Shown here: piece after piece, positions 1-8,525 of the stretch
Layout of the letters: each line of letters starts with the position of its first letter
Numbering within the stretch: position 1 is the stretch's first letter
Assembly (NCBI GenBank): GCA_013416395.1
Contig: JACCEP010000009.1
Coordinates: 62,001 to 126,000, forward strand
DNA from: Alcaligenaceae bacterium
GTDB taxonomy: Bacteria > Pseudomonadota > Gammaproteobacteria > Burkholderiales > Burkholderiaceae_B
Direction of reading: 5' to 3'
DNA: 64,000 nt
Position numbers and translations under genes: made by a program
Notes under the pieces: generated by a model
The model's database searches: none
Seen by the model: only the letters and a program-made list of their open reading frames with translations
Told to the model about the DNA's origin: nothing

Positions 1-1030
1 TAACGGGCCGCTCGCCGCGATCTGTGGTGCGCTTGGGCCGTATGCTGGAGTAGTACTCGTTTTCGATCTGGATAATATTGGTATTGAGCTGCACCCATTC
101 ACCGTTTTTATGTGTGCCTATGGCTTCATAGTCAGGCCAGGGCGTGGTGGATGCGGTATAGATGCGCGCCAGAAAGGTTTCGAGGTCGTTATAACAAAGC
201 TGCAGTTCTGACTGCGCCTTGTTGCTCTGGTATCCGAGATCGCTCATGCGCAGGCTGGTGGCGTATGGCAGATAAAGTGTTTGATCGTCGAGCCGCTCCA
301 GCCCCGCCAGGTTGCCACGCAAAAAACAGCTTGAAACTGCGGGCGCTGCGCCGAACAGGTACATTAAGAACCATGAGTAGCGCGTGAAGTTGCGGATGAG
401 TGCCAGGTAGCCTTGAGATCGGCGCTGCGTAAGGCTGTCGACCTTGGAGCAGGTCTGAATAATGTCACTGACAGTGGTGCAGCCTGAATGATGGGTAGTG
501 TCGCTTACCACTTTTTTGGGCGAGTCGTGCTTGTCATGCGGATCGAAGAGATCCCAGAACGCGTCGGGCAGCGAAAAGTTGTAATGCACACCCGCAATGC
601 ACTGCATGGCCTTGCCATAGCGAACCTCCAGACCGCGTCGATACACATGCTTGAGCATGCCGCTGTTTGATGTGCCGTACCAAGCGATGGGGATGTCGGC
701 GTCAGCGGGAAGGTGCGCCGGCATGGATTGATTCCACATCAGCTCGTCTTGCAGTTGGCGTGCCACATAGGCATGGGTTTGCGCCAGTTCGGCAAGCAGG
801 CTGTCGGCTGAGTGATGGGTTGCAGTGATGAGTTCAAGCAACGACTCGGAGTAATCGGTAGTGATGCGAGGGTGGGTAAGTGCCGAGCCCAGGGCCTGCG
901 GGTGAGGCGTTTGCGCCAGTACGCCATCTTCGGTAACCCGTAGGCTTTCTTTTTCGATACCGCGTAATATGCCTTTCAGCACAGGCAGGTGACGGCTTAG
1001 GGTGTTATAGCCTGGATTGCTTGGAGTCAT
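1..1030 (-). CDS. gshA: Glutamate-cysteine ligase, C-terminus cut by window edge
   Basis: First enzyme of glutathione synthesis: ATP-dependent joining of glutamate and cysteine in the cytosol. The minus strand reads without a stop from the ATG at 1030 to the left edge, giving 343 codons of a protein usually near 520. Recognisable GshA motifs are GIEKESLRV at residues 24-32, [13 protein letters not shown] near 57-69 (substrate-binding acidic cluster), HYNFSLP in the middle, and [13 protein letters not shown] close to the edge. The missing part is the C-terminal third. Upstream of the ATG is an AAGAAG stretch. It faces away from the lipoprotein gene at 1097, so the two probably use separate promoters in the short gap between them. 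Confidence 0.93.
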   Translation of the reverse strand, partial: MTPSNPGYNTLSRHLPVLKGILRGIEKESLRVTEDGVLAQTPHPQALGSALTHPRITTDYSESLLELITATHHSADSLLAELAQTHAYVARQLQDELMWNQSMPAHLPADADIPIAWYGTSNSGMLKHVYRRGLEVRYGKAMQCIAGVHYNFSLPDAFWDLFDPHDKHDSPKKVVSDTTHHSGCTTVSDIIQTCSKVDSLTQRRSQGYLALIRNFTRYSWFLMYLFGAAPAVSSCFLRGNLAGLERLDDQTLYLPYATSLRMSDLGYQSNKAQSELQLCYNDLETFLARIYTASTTPWPDYEAIGTHKNGEWVQLNTNIIQIENEYYSSIRPKRTTDRGERPV

Positions 1031-1096
1031 TAGGCGGAATCTTCTTAATAAACTGAGGGTAAGAGTGCTGGCGATTATTTTAACTGAGGTGATGCA

Positions 1097-1606
1097 TTGA
1101 GGCGTTTAGGCTTGGTATTGCTGCTGTCCTGCATGTTGGCAGCGTGCTCCCCACAATATAACTGGCGTAGCGTCGCCGTGGGCGACGGCGCGGTTATGGC
1201 GTTTTTTCCTGACAAGCCGCAGTCTGAAGTGCGCAGTATGTCATTTGACGGTCATGAGCTGTCGTTTTCAATGACCAGTGTTTCTGTCGGCGACACGCTG
1301 TTTGCGGTAGCGTATGCGCCGCTGCCCGACGCCATGCGTAACGACACTGACTTGCGACAGCGTTTTGCGCGCTCGGTTATGACATCGTTGTACCAGAATC
1401 TTGGTCAGCCTGTGCCTGATGGCTTGCCGGCGTATGGCAAGACATTTGTCGTGGAAGGAACACCACAAAGCGAGCCAGTGCGGCTTCAGGCCAGTGTGTG
1501 GCTTACTGAGTATGTATTGGCCGAAGGTTTGATCATGGGGCCGGCGTCGTCATTTCCGCAGGCTGAGGCAGATGAGTTTCTGCGTGGCATAAAGCCGGCT
1601 GAATAG
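1097..1606 (+). CDS. Small predicted lipoprotein, function unknown
   Basis: A 169-residue protein with a short basic N-terminus, a hydrophobic segment and a lipobox (Leu-Ala-Ala-Cys, cysteine 17), so it should be lipidated and sit in the outer or inner membrane facing the periplasm. The mature part has no motif I recognise; it alternates short beta-like stretches ([16 protein letters not shown] is near the start of the mature chain). The start is TTG at 1097, supported by a good Shine-Dalgarno sequence (TGAGGTGA at 1085-1092). Its 3' end overlaps the convergent LuxR-type gene by about 70 bases. No function can be assigned. Confidence 0.8.
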   Translation: MRRLGLVLLLSCMLAACSPQYNWRSVAVGDGAVMAFFPDKPQSEVRSMSFDGHELSFSMTSVSVGDTLFAVAYAPLPDAMRNDTDLRQRFARSVMTSLYQNLGQPVPDGLPAYGKTFVVEGTPQSEPVRLQASVWLTEYVLAEGLIMGPASSFPQAEADEFLRGIKPAE

Positions 1607-1814
1607 ACGGGCTGGCCGTGTGCAACAAACCGGCCTGCAAGAGGGCAGTAATGGCGGCCTGGCGTCGGTGAACACCCAGTTTTCGGCAGGCGGTCTGGAT
1701 ATGAAAATTGACGGTTCTTTCAGATACGCCAAGAATCTTTCCAACTTCCCAGCTGGTTTTACCCACGGATGCCCACTGCAGGCAGGCCAGTTCTTTTTGT
1801 GAGAGAGGTTTCAT
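1533..1814 (-). CDS. Stand-alone LuxR-type HTH protein
   Basis: About 93 residues consisting almost only of a GerE/LuxR DNA-binding domain: LSQKELACLQW, then GKTSWEVGKILGVSERTVNFHI as the recognition-helix region, then KLGVHRRQAAI. There is no sensor or receiver domain in front. The ATG at 1814 (residue MKPLSQ) puts the HTH at the very N-terminus; an in-frame ATG at 1841 would add nine residues but has no ribosome site. The last 30 residues are low-complexity and overlap the convergent lipoprotein gene, so the 3' end may be relaxed or eroded. It could be a genuine small regulator or the remnant of a longer LuxR protein; codon structure in the HTH looks intact. Confidence 0.65.
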   Translation of the reverse strand: MKPLSQKELACLQWASVGKTSWEVGKILGVSERTVNFHIQTACRKLGVHRRQAAITALLQAGLLHTASPSIQPALCHAETHLPQPAEMTTPAP

Positions 1815-1989
1815 GATGAGCAGCCTGAATTTCTGACCCATTAAAACGATGCTAAATGTATCAAAATTTATCGTAAATTAATAGAAGAAATAGATGCCAA
1901 GAGTAGGCCAATCTTATGTTGGTTGAGGGGGCTAAGTACGAGTGTTACCGGGGCTAGTGATAAACTATCTGCCACATAACCATCTCGTA

Positions 1990-2047
1990 GCGCGCCGATT
2001 TGCTTGATCTGCTTGCGGGCGCCTCATAAATCCAGCTAAAGAGGTCC
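1990..2047 (+). promoter_or_regulatory. SAM-II riboswitch upstream of metX
   Basis: Immediately before metX the leader matches the SAM-II aptamer layout. Stem P1 is GCGCC (1992-1996) pairing with GGCGC (2018-2022), followed at once by the conserved L3 stretch CATAAATCCAGCTAAAG. The P1 loop segment GATCT (2006-2010) can pair with AGGTC (2042-2046), forming the H-type pseudoknot. That 3' strand contains the ribosome-binding site of metX (ATG at 2050), so SAM binding should block translation. SAM-II is known in alpha- and some betaproteobacteria in front of metX or metA. A covariance-model search would settle it. Confidence 0.85.
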
Positions 2048-2049
2048 TC

Positions 2050-3291
2050 ATGACCGAATCTTCCGCAACGCGTACTCCATCTGTTTCTACGACAGCCCCT
2101 GATATCCCGGTTCCACCCGGTTCGGTAGGCGTGGTCGCCCCCCAAATCATCAGCTTTAACGAGCCATTGCCCTTGGCCAGCGGGCAGGTTTTGCCCTCGT
2201 ATGAACTGGCTGTGGAAACCTACGGCACGCTAAACGCCGCACGAAGCAATGCCGTGCTTGTCTGCCATGCCCTGAACGCCTCGCATCACGTTGCTGGCAT
2301 CTCTGCCGCCAACCCCAACGACATAGGCTGGTGGGACAACATGGTGGGGCCGGGCAAAGCGCTCGACACCGATCGTTTTTTCGTCATTGGCGTCAACAAC
2401 ATCGGGTCGTGTTTTGGCTCCACCGGGCCAGCCAGCATTAACCCCGCCACGGGCAAACCATGGGGGGCAGCCTTTCCGATGCTAACGGTTGAAGACTGGG
2501 TGTTGGCTCAGGCGAGGCTGGCTGATTACTTTGGCATAGAAAAGCTTGCCGCTGTCATGGGCGGTTCGCTGGGCGGAATGCAGGCGTTGAGCTGGGCTAT
2601 TACCTGCCCTGAGCGTATCGGTGACTGTATCGTTATTGCCAGCACGCCCAGGCTTTCGGCGCAAAATATCGGGTTTAACGAAGTGGCGCGCCGTTCTATT
2701 ATCAGTGACCCCGACTTTCACGGGGGCGACTATTACGCTCACGACACCGTCCCTGCGCATGGCCTGTCGGTCGCCCGTATGGTTGGGCATATTACTTATT
2801 TGTCAGATGAAGACATGGCCGCAAAATTTGGCCGGGCGCAGCGCGAGCCTGGCGACAATGGCGAATTTCATTATGGTTATGGCGTCGAGTTTGAAGTCGA
2901 GTCGTATCTGCGCTATCAGGGCGAAAAGTTTTCACGCTATTTTGATGCCAACACCTACCTGCTGATAACGCGCGCTCTAGATTATTTCGACCCGTCCCGC
3001 TGTTTTGGTGGCGATCTGGTCAAAGCACTGGAGCCTGCAAAATCTGACTTCCTGCTTATTTCGTTCACGACAGACTGGCGTTTTCCACCTGAGCGGTCTC
3101 ATGAAATCGTCAAGGCATTGGTCAAGAACAAGCTGCCGGTTACATACGCAGAAATTAATGCACCGCATGGGCACGACGCTTTTCTGCTCGATGATGCCCG
3201 TTATCATGCCATTGTTCAGGGGTACTACGACCGTATCGCGGCCAGGCTGGGCTTGCCTGAGCGCAGCCGCACAACAGGGGTGTTGAAATGA
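2050..3291 (+). CDS. metX: Homoserine O-acyltransferase (MetX)
   Basis: Acylates homoserine (acetyl- or succinyl-CoA donor) as the committed step of methionine synthesis in the cytosol. The 413-residue alpha/beta-hydrolase shows the family landmarks NASHHVAG near residue 76, the nucleophile elbow GGSLGGMQ near 175, and the catalytic histidine in [11 protein letters not shown] near 378, with the acidic partner in TTDWRFPP. The first 30 residues are Ser/Thr/Pro-rich and not conserved. It is preceded by a SAM-II riboswitch and overlaps metW by four bases (ATGA). From family knowledge, betaproteobacterial MetX proteins paired with MetW often prefer succinyl-CoA; the sequence alone does not let me choose the donor. 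Confidence 0.95.
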   Translation: MTESSATRTPSVSTTAPDIPVPPGSVGVVAPQIISFNEPLPLASGQVLPSYELAVETYGTLNAARSNAVLVCHALNASHHVAGISAANPNDIGWWDNMVGPGKALDTDRFFVIGVNNIGSCFGSTGPASINPATGKPWGAAFPMLTVEDWVLAQARLADYFGIEKLAAVMGGSLGGMQALSWAITCPERIGDCIVIASTPRLSAQNIGFNEVARRSIISDPDFHGGDYYAHDTVPAHGLSVARMVGHITYLSDEDMAAKFGRAQREPGDNGEFHYGYGVEFEVESYLRYQGEKFSRYFDANTYLLITRALDYFDPSRCFGGDLVKALEPAKSDFLLISFTTDWRFPPERSHEIVKALVKNKLPVTYAEINAPHGHDAFLLDDARYHAIVQGYYDRIAARLGLPERSRTTGVLK

Positions 3292-3956
3292 TTGCCAGAA
3301 AAACTACTCGCGTGCGGGATCAGGCATCTGGCTCTGGCGAACCTGTTGCGCCACAACATGTGCGTGCTGATCTCGCGCGTATCGCCAGCTGGATCGAACC
3401 GGGTAGCCGTGTGCTTGACCTTGGCTGCGCAGATGGCGCGCTACTGGCCTATCTGCATAAAACCAAACAGGTTACCGGTGTAGGGGTCGAGCTTGATGAC
3501 AAACAGGTGATCGCGGCGGTAAGGCGTGGCGTGTGTGTTATTCAGCAAAACCTGGAAGATGGGCTGGCCCTGTTTGACGACCAGCAGTTTGACACTGTCG
3601 TGCTGTCACGCACGCTGCAGTCCATGCACAACACCGAGCACATTCTTCGCGAGATGGCGCGTGTGGCACGCTATGGCATCGTGTCGTTTCCCAATTTCGG
3701 GTACTGGCCCCACGGTTGGTCAATTTTGCGCGGACGCATGCCGGTTACCGGCGAGATGCCATTTCAGTGGTTTGATACGCCCAATATTCACTTGTGTACC
3801 CTGAGCGACTTTGAAGACCTTGCACTTGCGCTGCAGTTGCGCATTACGCACCTGGCTACATTTAATGGCAAGAAAGAAGTTAAACTTTTGCCTGGCTGGC
3901 GCAGCACGCTGGCTGTCTATCGATTCGAATCTCCCCGATTATCCGAAGAGGCCTAG
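3288..3956 (+). CDS. metW: MetW, methyltransferase-fold partner of MetX
   Basis: A 222-residue Rossmann-fold protein of the MetW family, which is required for MetX activity in proteobacteria. The SAM-type motif I is [15 protein letters not shown] near residues 42-56; the family-typical segment [12 protein letters not shown] lies near 132-143, and the C-terminal part [11 protein letters not shown] is also characteristic. It begins inside the metX stop codon (ATGA overlap), so translation is coupled and it shares the SAM-II control. The ampG reading frame follows within a few bases of its stop. Confidence 0.93.
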   Translation: MIARKTTRVRDQASGSGEPVAPQHVRADLARIASWIEPGSRVLDLGCADGALLAYLHKTKQVTGVGVELDDKQVIAAVRRGVCVIQQNLEDGLALFDDQQFDTVVLSRTLQSMHNTEHILREMARVARYGIVSFPNFGYWPHGWSILRGRMPVTGEMPFQWFDTPNIHLCTLSDFEDLALALQLRITHLATFNGKKEVKLLPGWRSTLAVYRFESPRLSEEA

Positions 3957-3958
3957 CT

Positions 3959-5206
3959 ATTTTTCCGTCCTCCAGTGTTTATGCCAGCCCGCGAGTTATC
4001 CCATTGCTGGTGTTGGGGTTTGCCAGCGGGTTACCTCTGGCACTAACCAGCGGCACGCTGCAGGCCTGGGCTACGGTAGAGGGCGTTTCGCTGCAGAACA
4101 TTGGCTTTCTTACGCTCATCGGCACCGCGTACACCATTAAGTTTTTGTGGGCACCGTTGGTAGATCGCTATGCGCCGCCGGTGCTGGGCCGTCGCCGTAG
4201 CTGGGTGTTTTTCTCGCAGATTTTGCTGGCCTTTAGCATTGCCGGCATGGGCCTTATGTCGCCTTCGGGCAATCTGGCCGCACTTGCCATATTGGCTGTG
4301 TTGGTCGCGTTTCTGTCAGCTACTCAGGATATCGCCTTCGATGCTTACAGCACCGACGTACTGCGCAACGAAGAGCGTGCGGCGGGGGCGGCGGTCAAGG
4401 TGCTGGGTTATCGCCTGGCCATGATTGTGTCGGGTGGGCTGGCGTTGGTGCTGGCTGACCAGTGGCTGGGCTGGCAAAACATGTACTTTCTCATGGGCGG
4501 CTTTATGGGGGTGTGCGCGATCGCCACTGTGCTGGCTCCCGAGCCCGAAGTGGTGGCCAAAGCGCCTTCGTCGCTGCGCAATGCTGTTATCGAACCGTTG
4601 GCTGAGTTTTTCAGTCGCAAAGGTGCGCTGACGGTATTGTTGCTGATTGTGCTGTACAAGTTGGGTGATGCTTTCGCTGGGGCACTGTCGACCACGTTCT
4701 TGCTGCGTGGCGCAGGCTTCACGGTTTCTGAAGTGGGCACCATTAACAAGATTTTTGGCCTGGCTGCCACGATTGTCGGTGCGCTGGCAGGTGGTTCTAT
4801 TATGGCCCGGCTGGGGCTGTACCGTTCGCTGATGCTGTTCGGAATACTGCAGGCTGTGTCCAATTTTGGCTACTGGGTGTTGGCTGTCACGCCGCCACAT
4901 TTGTATTCTATGGCACTGGTGGTGGCCATTGAAAACCTGTGCGGGGGTCTGGGCACAGCCGGGTTTGTAGCCCTGCTGATGGCGCTTTGCCGACGCGAAT
5001 TTTCAGCGACACAGTTTGCTCTGCTGTCTGCCCTGTCCGCAGTAGGGCGCACCTATCTGGCCGGCCCACTTACGCCTCCGTTGGTCGAGTCCATGGGGTG
5101 GCCGGGCTTTTTTGTTCTGACGGTACTGATCGCTTTGCCCGGCTTGATACTGTTGCGTTTGCGGCGGGGTGAAATTCAGCAGCTCGATAACGCACCCGGG
5201 CGCTAG
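3959..5206 (+). CDS. ampG: AmpG-type muropeptide permease (MFS), probable ATT start
   Basis: Inner-membrane transporter expected to import anhydro-muropeptides for cell-wall recycling. About 415 residues with 12 hydrophobic segments; the diagnostic N-terminal stretch LGFASGLPLALTSGTLQAW and the later TQDIAFDAYSTD (after TM4) are typical of AmpG. No ATG, GTG or TTG exists in frame before the TTG at 4004, but that start would remove residues normally present before the first membrane segment and has no ribosome site. An ATT at 3959 sits 7 bases after GAAGAGG (3945-3951), so I place the start there. It lies directly after metW and may be read from the same transcript. Confidence 0.85.
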   Translation: MFPSSSVYASPRVIPLLVLGFASGLPLALTSGTLQAWATVEGVSLQNIGFLTLIGTAYTIKFLWAPLVDRYAPPVLGRRRSWVFFSQILLAFSIAGMGLMSPSGNLAALAILAVLVAFLSATQDIAFDAYSTDVLRNEERAAGAAVKVLGYRLAMIVSGGLALVLADQWLGWQNMYFLMGGFMGVCAIATVLAPEPEVVAKAPSSLRNAVIEPLAEFFSRKGALTVLLLIVLYKLGDAFAGALSTTFLLRGAGFTVSEVGTINKIFGLAATIVGALAGGSIMARLGLYRSLMLFGILQAVSNFGYWVLAVTPPHLYSMALVVAIENLCGGLGTAGFVALLMALCRREFSATQFALLSALSAVGRTYLAGPLTPPLVESMGWPGFFVLTVLIALPGLILLRLRRGEIQQLDNAPGR

Positions 5207-5234
5207 TCCGACGCGTCAGAGTGGCGCAGAAATG

Positions 5235-5256
5235 CCGGCCAGCAGGCCGGAATTTT
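5235..5256 (+). terminator. Probable terminator after ampG
   Basis: Inverted repeat CCGGCC-AGCA-GGCCGG followed by AATTTT, between the convergent ampG and GST genes. The 6-bp GC stem and short T run fit a modest intrinsic terminator for the plus strand. Confidence 0.55.
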
Positions 5257-5308
5257 GCACACTTATGACATACAGCAGTACTGTTTGCTACGACGCCGCG
5301 CGAACGGC

Positions 5309-6013
5309 TTAGTCTCGTGGCGGAGTGATCAGGCCTTTTGCAACGGCTGGTCGAGCCACAAACGCTTCAAGCGTGCGCTGCACATTCTTGAAGTCGCTAA
5401 AGCCCACCAGATCGCCCGCGCCGTAAAAGCCTACCAGATTGCGTACCCACGGAAACGTAGCGATATCGGCAATGGTGTAGGTATCGCCCATGATCCACTG
5501 CTGGTCTTGCAGCTGCTTGTCGAGCACCTCAAGAAGGCGCCGTGACTCCTTGACGTAGCGATCGCGGGGGCGCTTGTCTTCGTAATCTTTGCCGGCAAAC
5601 TTGTGGAAGAAACCGAGCTGGCCGAACATGGGGCCTACGCCACCCATCTGAAACATTAGCCATTGCAGTGTTTCGTAGCGCCCCGTGGGGTCAGCAGGGA
5701 TGAACTGCCCGGTTTTATCGGCCAGGTAGAGCAGAATTGCGCCAGACTCAAACAACGCAAAAGGTTCTGCACCCGGCCCATTAGGGTCAATGATGACGGG
5801 TATTTTGTTATTGGGGCTGATCGAAAGAAACTCGGGCGTGCGCTGATCGTTGGTGTCAAAACGTACGTTATGCACCTCGTATGGCAGGCCGGTTTCTTCC
5901 AGCATGATAGACACCTTTACGCCGTTTGGCGTGTTTCGGGTGTACAGCTGGATACGGTCAGGGTGCTGCGCGGGCCATTTCTGGGTGATGAGAAAGTCTG
6001 AGATTTCGGTCAT
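5309..6013 (-). CDS. Glutathione S-transferase, YfcG/YghU-like
   Basis: A 234-residue cytosolic GST. The N-terminal thioredoxin-like domain carries YTRNTPNGVKVSIMLEE, the TPNG signature of the Nu-class disulfide-bond oxidoreductases (E. coli YfcG/YghU), then NNKIPVI with the cis-proline and the glutathione-contact segment ALFESGAIL. The C-terminal helical domain contains YTIADIATFPWV. The ATG at 6013 is chosen because AAGGAAAA stands just upstream; a longer frame to 6265 runs into the neighbouring gene. Activity is likely glutathione- or disulfide-dependent reduction; the substrate is unknown. Confidence 0.9.
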   Translation of the reverse strand: MTEISDFLITQKWPAQHPDRIQLYTRNTPNGVKVSIMLEETGLPYEVHNVRFDTNDQRTPEFLSISPNNKIPVIIDPNGPGAEPFALFESGAILLYLADKTGQFIPADPTGRYETLQWLMFQMGGVGPMFGQLGFFHKFAGKDYEDKRPRDRYVKESRRLLEVLDKQLQDQQWIMGDTYTIADIATFPWVRNLVGFYGAGDLVGFSDFKNVQRTLEAFVARPAVAKGLITPPRD

Positions 6014-6033
6014 GTGGTTTTCCTTGTTATAGA

Positions 6034-6396
6034 TTATGCAGAGTCCGGCTGAAAGGCGATAATTGCCATGCCCGCCAGGGCCATCAACACACCGGCGATA
6101 TCCCAACGAGTGAGCGGCACACCCTCGACGATGCGCAGCCATGCCAGTGCCATCGTAATGTACATGCCCCCATATGCCGCATACGTGCGGCCCGCCGCAG
6201 CGGGGTGCAGTGTAAGCAGCCACACAAACAATGCCATCGACGCCGCTGCCGGCACAAGCAGCCACAGGCTTTTCCCCTGCCGGATGACCAGCCAGGGCAG
6301 ATAGCAGCCGACAAGTTCAAATACGGCGGTGACAGCAAATAAAAAGGTAACGCGAAAAAATTCCAAGCCAAACTGCCCGTTAAGTTGCCGAAGCAT
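6034..6396 (-). CDS. UPF0060/YnfA-family membrane protein
   Basis: About 110-120 residues with four predicted transmembrane helices, matching the UPF0060 family: [19 protein letters not shown] near the start, [18 protein letters not shown] in the middle, and [18 protein letters not shown] at the end. YnfA relatives are often described as small multidrug-resistance-like proteins, but substrate evidence is thin. The ATG at 6396 gives 120 residues; a TTG ten codons later would give the usual family length, and neither has a clear ribosome site. It lies 20 bases upstream of the GST gene on the same strand. Confidence 0.88.
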   Translation of the reverse strand: MLRQLNGQFGLEFFRVTFLFAVTAVFELVGCYLPWLVIRQGKSLWLLVPAAASMALFVWLLTLHPAAAGRTYAAYGGMYITMALAWLRIVEGVPLTRWDIAGVLMALAGMAIIAFQPDSA

Positions 6397-6441
6397 TGTG
6401 CCATGAGTGCATCATATTGTCTGCCTCTGCGCCGGGTAGGT

Positions 6442-8439
6442 TCAACTTTGCGCCGGCTGGGGCACGGTAGGCGGATGGATCATGTGCAGGTATTGGCGGT
6501 GGCGCTCATACTGATCAAGTATGTCGCCGATTACGTCATCGTGGCTCCAGCCCATAATGTCGTAATCTTGCCCGCCTTCGCGCAGATGGACCTCGGCACG
6601 GAAATAGCGACGCTCTTCTTCATTGTCTTCTTTGTCGGGTGTAAGGCTGGGCCGCATTTGCTCCAGCGGGTGCACCGCATATGAAAAGTCCATATATTGG
6701 CCGTGATGCTGTACCTCCAGCGTCATTTCTCCATGCTCGCCTTTTTCTCCAACGACCACCTCATACCCCTGACGCTGCAGTTCGCTGGCCACTGCCTGCA
6801 TGGCCGGTTGCACCACATCATTCATGAATCGCAGCACATGCTCACGGCGCGGCATCAGAATCATATTGCGCAGGCGCCGCTGCCAGGGCTGATTGTTGCC
6901 CAAAGGAGCCGTTCGTGTAATGGTCTGGTAGCGGATGCGGCGCTTGGTGGCGTCTAGTTTCAGTGCCTTGAAAAGCCCCCATAAGGCCAGGAGCAAAATA
7001 ATGGAGAAGGGCAGGGCACTGGCAATGGTTGCGGTCTGCAAGGCCTCCAGACCATCGGCCAGCAGCAGCGCGATGGCCACTATACCCATGAGCGACGACC
7101 AGAATATGCGCTGCCATACGGGTGATTCTTCAGCCCCGCCCGAAGCCAGCAGGTCGACGACCAGTGCGCCCGAGTCAGCAGAAGTGACGAAGAAGACGAT
7201 AACCATGATGATGGCGATCATCGATGTAATGCTGGACAAGGGTAAATGCTCAAGAAATGCGAACAAGGCCAGTGAGCTGTCCTGGCTGACCGTTTCGGCA
7301 AACCCTTTGATACCATCGACCAGTATGAAGTGGATGGCGGTGTCGCCAAATACCGTCATCCATAGCAGAGTAAAGCCTGCGGGCACCAGCAGTACGCCTC
7401 GCACGAATTCGCGTATGGTGCGCCCGCGCGATATGCGCGCTATGAACAGCCCCACGAACGGTGACCACGCAATCCACCAGCCCCAGTAGAACAGTGTCCA
7501 GCCGCCGATCCAGTCGTTGGGTTCGTAGGCATAAAGATTGAAGGTAATGTTGACCAGGTCAGACAAATAAGAGCCGGTGTTCTGCACAAAGGTCTGCAGG
7601 AGAAACACGGTGGGGCCGAGCACCAGCACAAAAATTAGCAACAAGGCAGCAAGCGCCAGGTTGGTCTCGGACAGTATGCGTATGCCCCGATCAAGCCCGC
7701 TGGCAACTGAAATGGTTGCAAGGCCACAAGCGATCACGATGAGAACGATTTGAACGGGAACGCTGACGGGAAGGCCGAACAGGTGATGCAGACCACTGTT
7801 GATTTGTGCAACGCCCAGGCCCAGTGAGGTGGCGATGCCCAGGACGGTGCCGATAATGGCAAAGATGTCGACGGCATGACCGATAGGGCCATAAATGCGA
7901 TCACCGATCAGGGGGTACAGTGCTGACCGCAAGGTAAGCGGAAGCCCGTGACGGTAGCTGAAAAAGGCGAGAATCAGACCAACAATTGCATAAATTGACC
8001 AGGCATGCAGTCCCCAGTGGAAGAATGTAATCTTCATGGCGTTGCGCGCGGCTTCAAAGTCTCCGCCTACGCCCACCGGCGGGTCAATAAAGTGCATCAC
8101 GGGTTCGGCCACACCAAAAAACATCAGGCCTATACCCATGCCGGCCGAAAACAGCATGGCAAACCAGGTAATGTCGCGAAAATCAGGCTGGCTGTGGTCG
8201 GGGCCCAGCTTGATGTCCCCGTACCGGCTTACTGCCAAAAATATAACGGCCAGCAAAATAATGGCCACGGTGAGAATGTAAAACCAACTGGCGTTGCCGA
8301 GAATCCAGGCCTGGGTCGCACTGAACAATGCCTGTGCTCGCTTGGGTGCAATGATGGCAAAGGCTACCAGCGCAAAAATAAAGGCGGAGGCCGTTAGGAA
8401 AACGGGTGGGTTAATCGTGCTTTTTTTTAGGAATTTCAC
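6442..8439 (-). CDS. betT: BetT-like BCCT choline/betaine transporter
   Basis: A 665-residue inner-membrane symporter of the betaine-carnitine-choline family, close in length to E. coli BetT (677). Twelve membrane segments occupy roughly residues 10-500. Family landmarks include GMGIGLMFFGVAEPV near 97-111 and the tryptophan-rich signature WTLFYWGWWIAWSPFVGLF near 320. The long cytosolic tail (500-665) ends in DIMGWSHDDVIGDILDQYERH, the BetT-type osmosensory tail. Expected role: choline uptake under osmotic stress. No betAB or betI genes lie in this window. A strong inverted repeat (8481-8523) is in its upstream gap. Confidence 0.9.
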   Translation of the reverse strand: MKFLKKSTINPPVFLTASAFIFALVAFAIIAPKRAQALFSATQAWILGNASWFYILTVAIILLAVIFLAVSRYGDIKLGPDHSQPDFRDITWFAMLFSAGMGIGLMFFGVAEPVMHFIDPPVGVGGDFEAARNAMKITFFHWGLHAWSIYAIVGLILAFFSYRHGLPLTLRSALYPLIGDRIYGPIGHAVDIFAIIGTVLGIATSLGLGVAQINSGLHHLFGLPVSVPVQIVLIVIACGLATISVASGLDRGIRILSETNLALAALLLIFVLVLGPTVFLLQTFVQNTGSYLSDLVNITFNLYAYEPNDWIGGWTLFYWGWWIAWSPFVGLFIARISRGRTIREFVRGVLLVPAGFTLLWMTVFGDTAIHFILVDGIKGFAETVSQDSSLALFAFLEHLPLSSITSMIAIIMVIVFFVTSADSGALVVDLLASGGAEESPVWQRIFWSSLMGIVAIALLLADGLEALQTATIASALPFSIILLLALWGLFKALKLDATKRRIRYQTITRTAPLGNNQPWQRRLRNMILMPRREHVLRFMNDVVQPAMQAVASELQRQGYEVVVGEKGEHGEMTLEVQHHGQYMDFSYAVHPLEQMRPSLTPDKEDNEEERRYFRAEVHLREGGQDYDIMGWSHDDVIGDILDQYERHRQYLHMIHPPTVPQPAQS

Positions 8440-8480
8440 GCATACTCTCCTGGACGATTACCGGACAAAGCAGGTAAGGC

Positions 8481-8523
8481 TTATGCAGTGACTGCGTCAA
8501 TGTGCGGCGCAGCCACTGCATAA
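8481..8523. repeat. Large imperfect inverted repeat between exonuclease III gene and betT
   Basis: Arms TTATGCAGTG-A-CTGCG and CGCAG-C-CACTGCATAA (10 bp plus 5 bp with one mismatch) around an 11-base loop. It starts three bases after the exonuclease III stop and ends about 40 bases before the betT start on the minus strand. There is no T run, so it is either a rho-assisted terminator hairpin for the upstream gene or a 5' element of the betT transcript. Confidence 0.6.
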
Positions 8524-8525
8524 TA

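Noticed and set aside
4316-4900. 194-codon open frame antisense to ampG
   Set aside because: It is in the complement of a well-supported membrane protein gene with no start signal and no recognisable protein; a typical shadow in GC-rich coding DNA.
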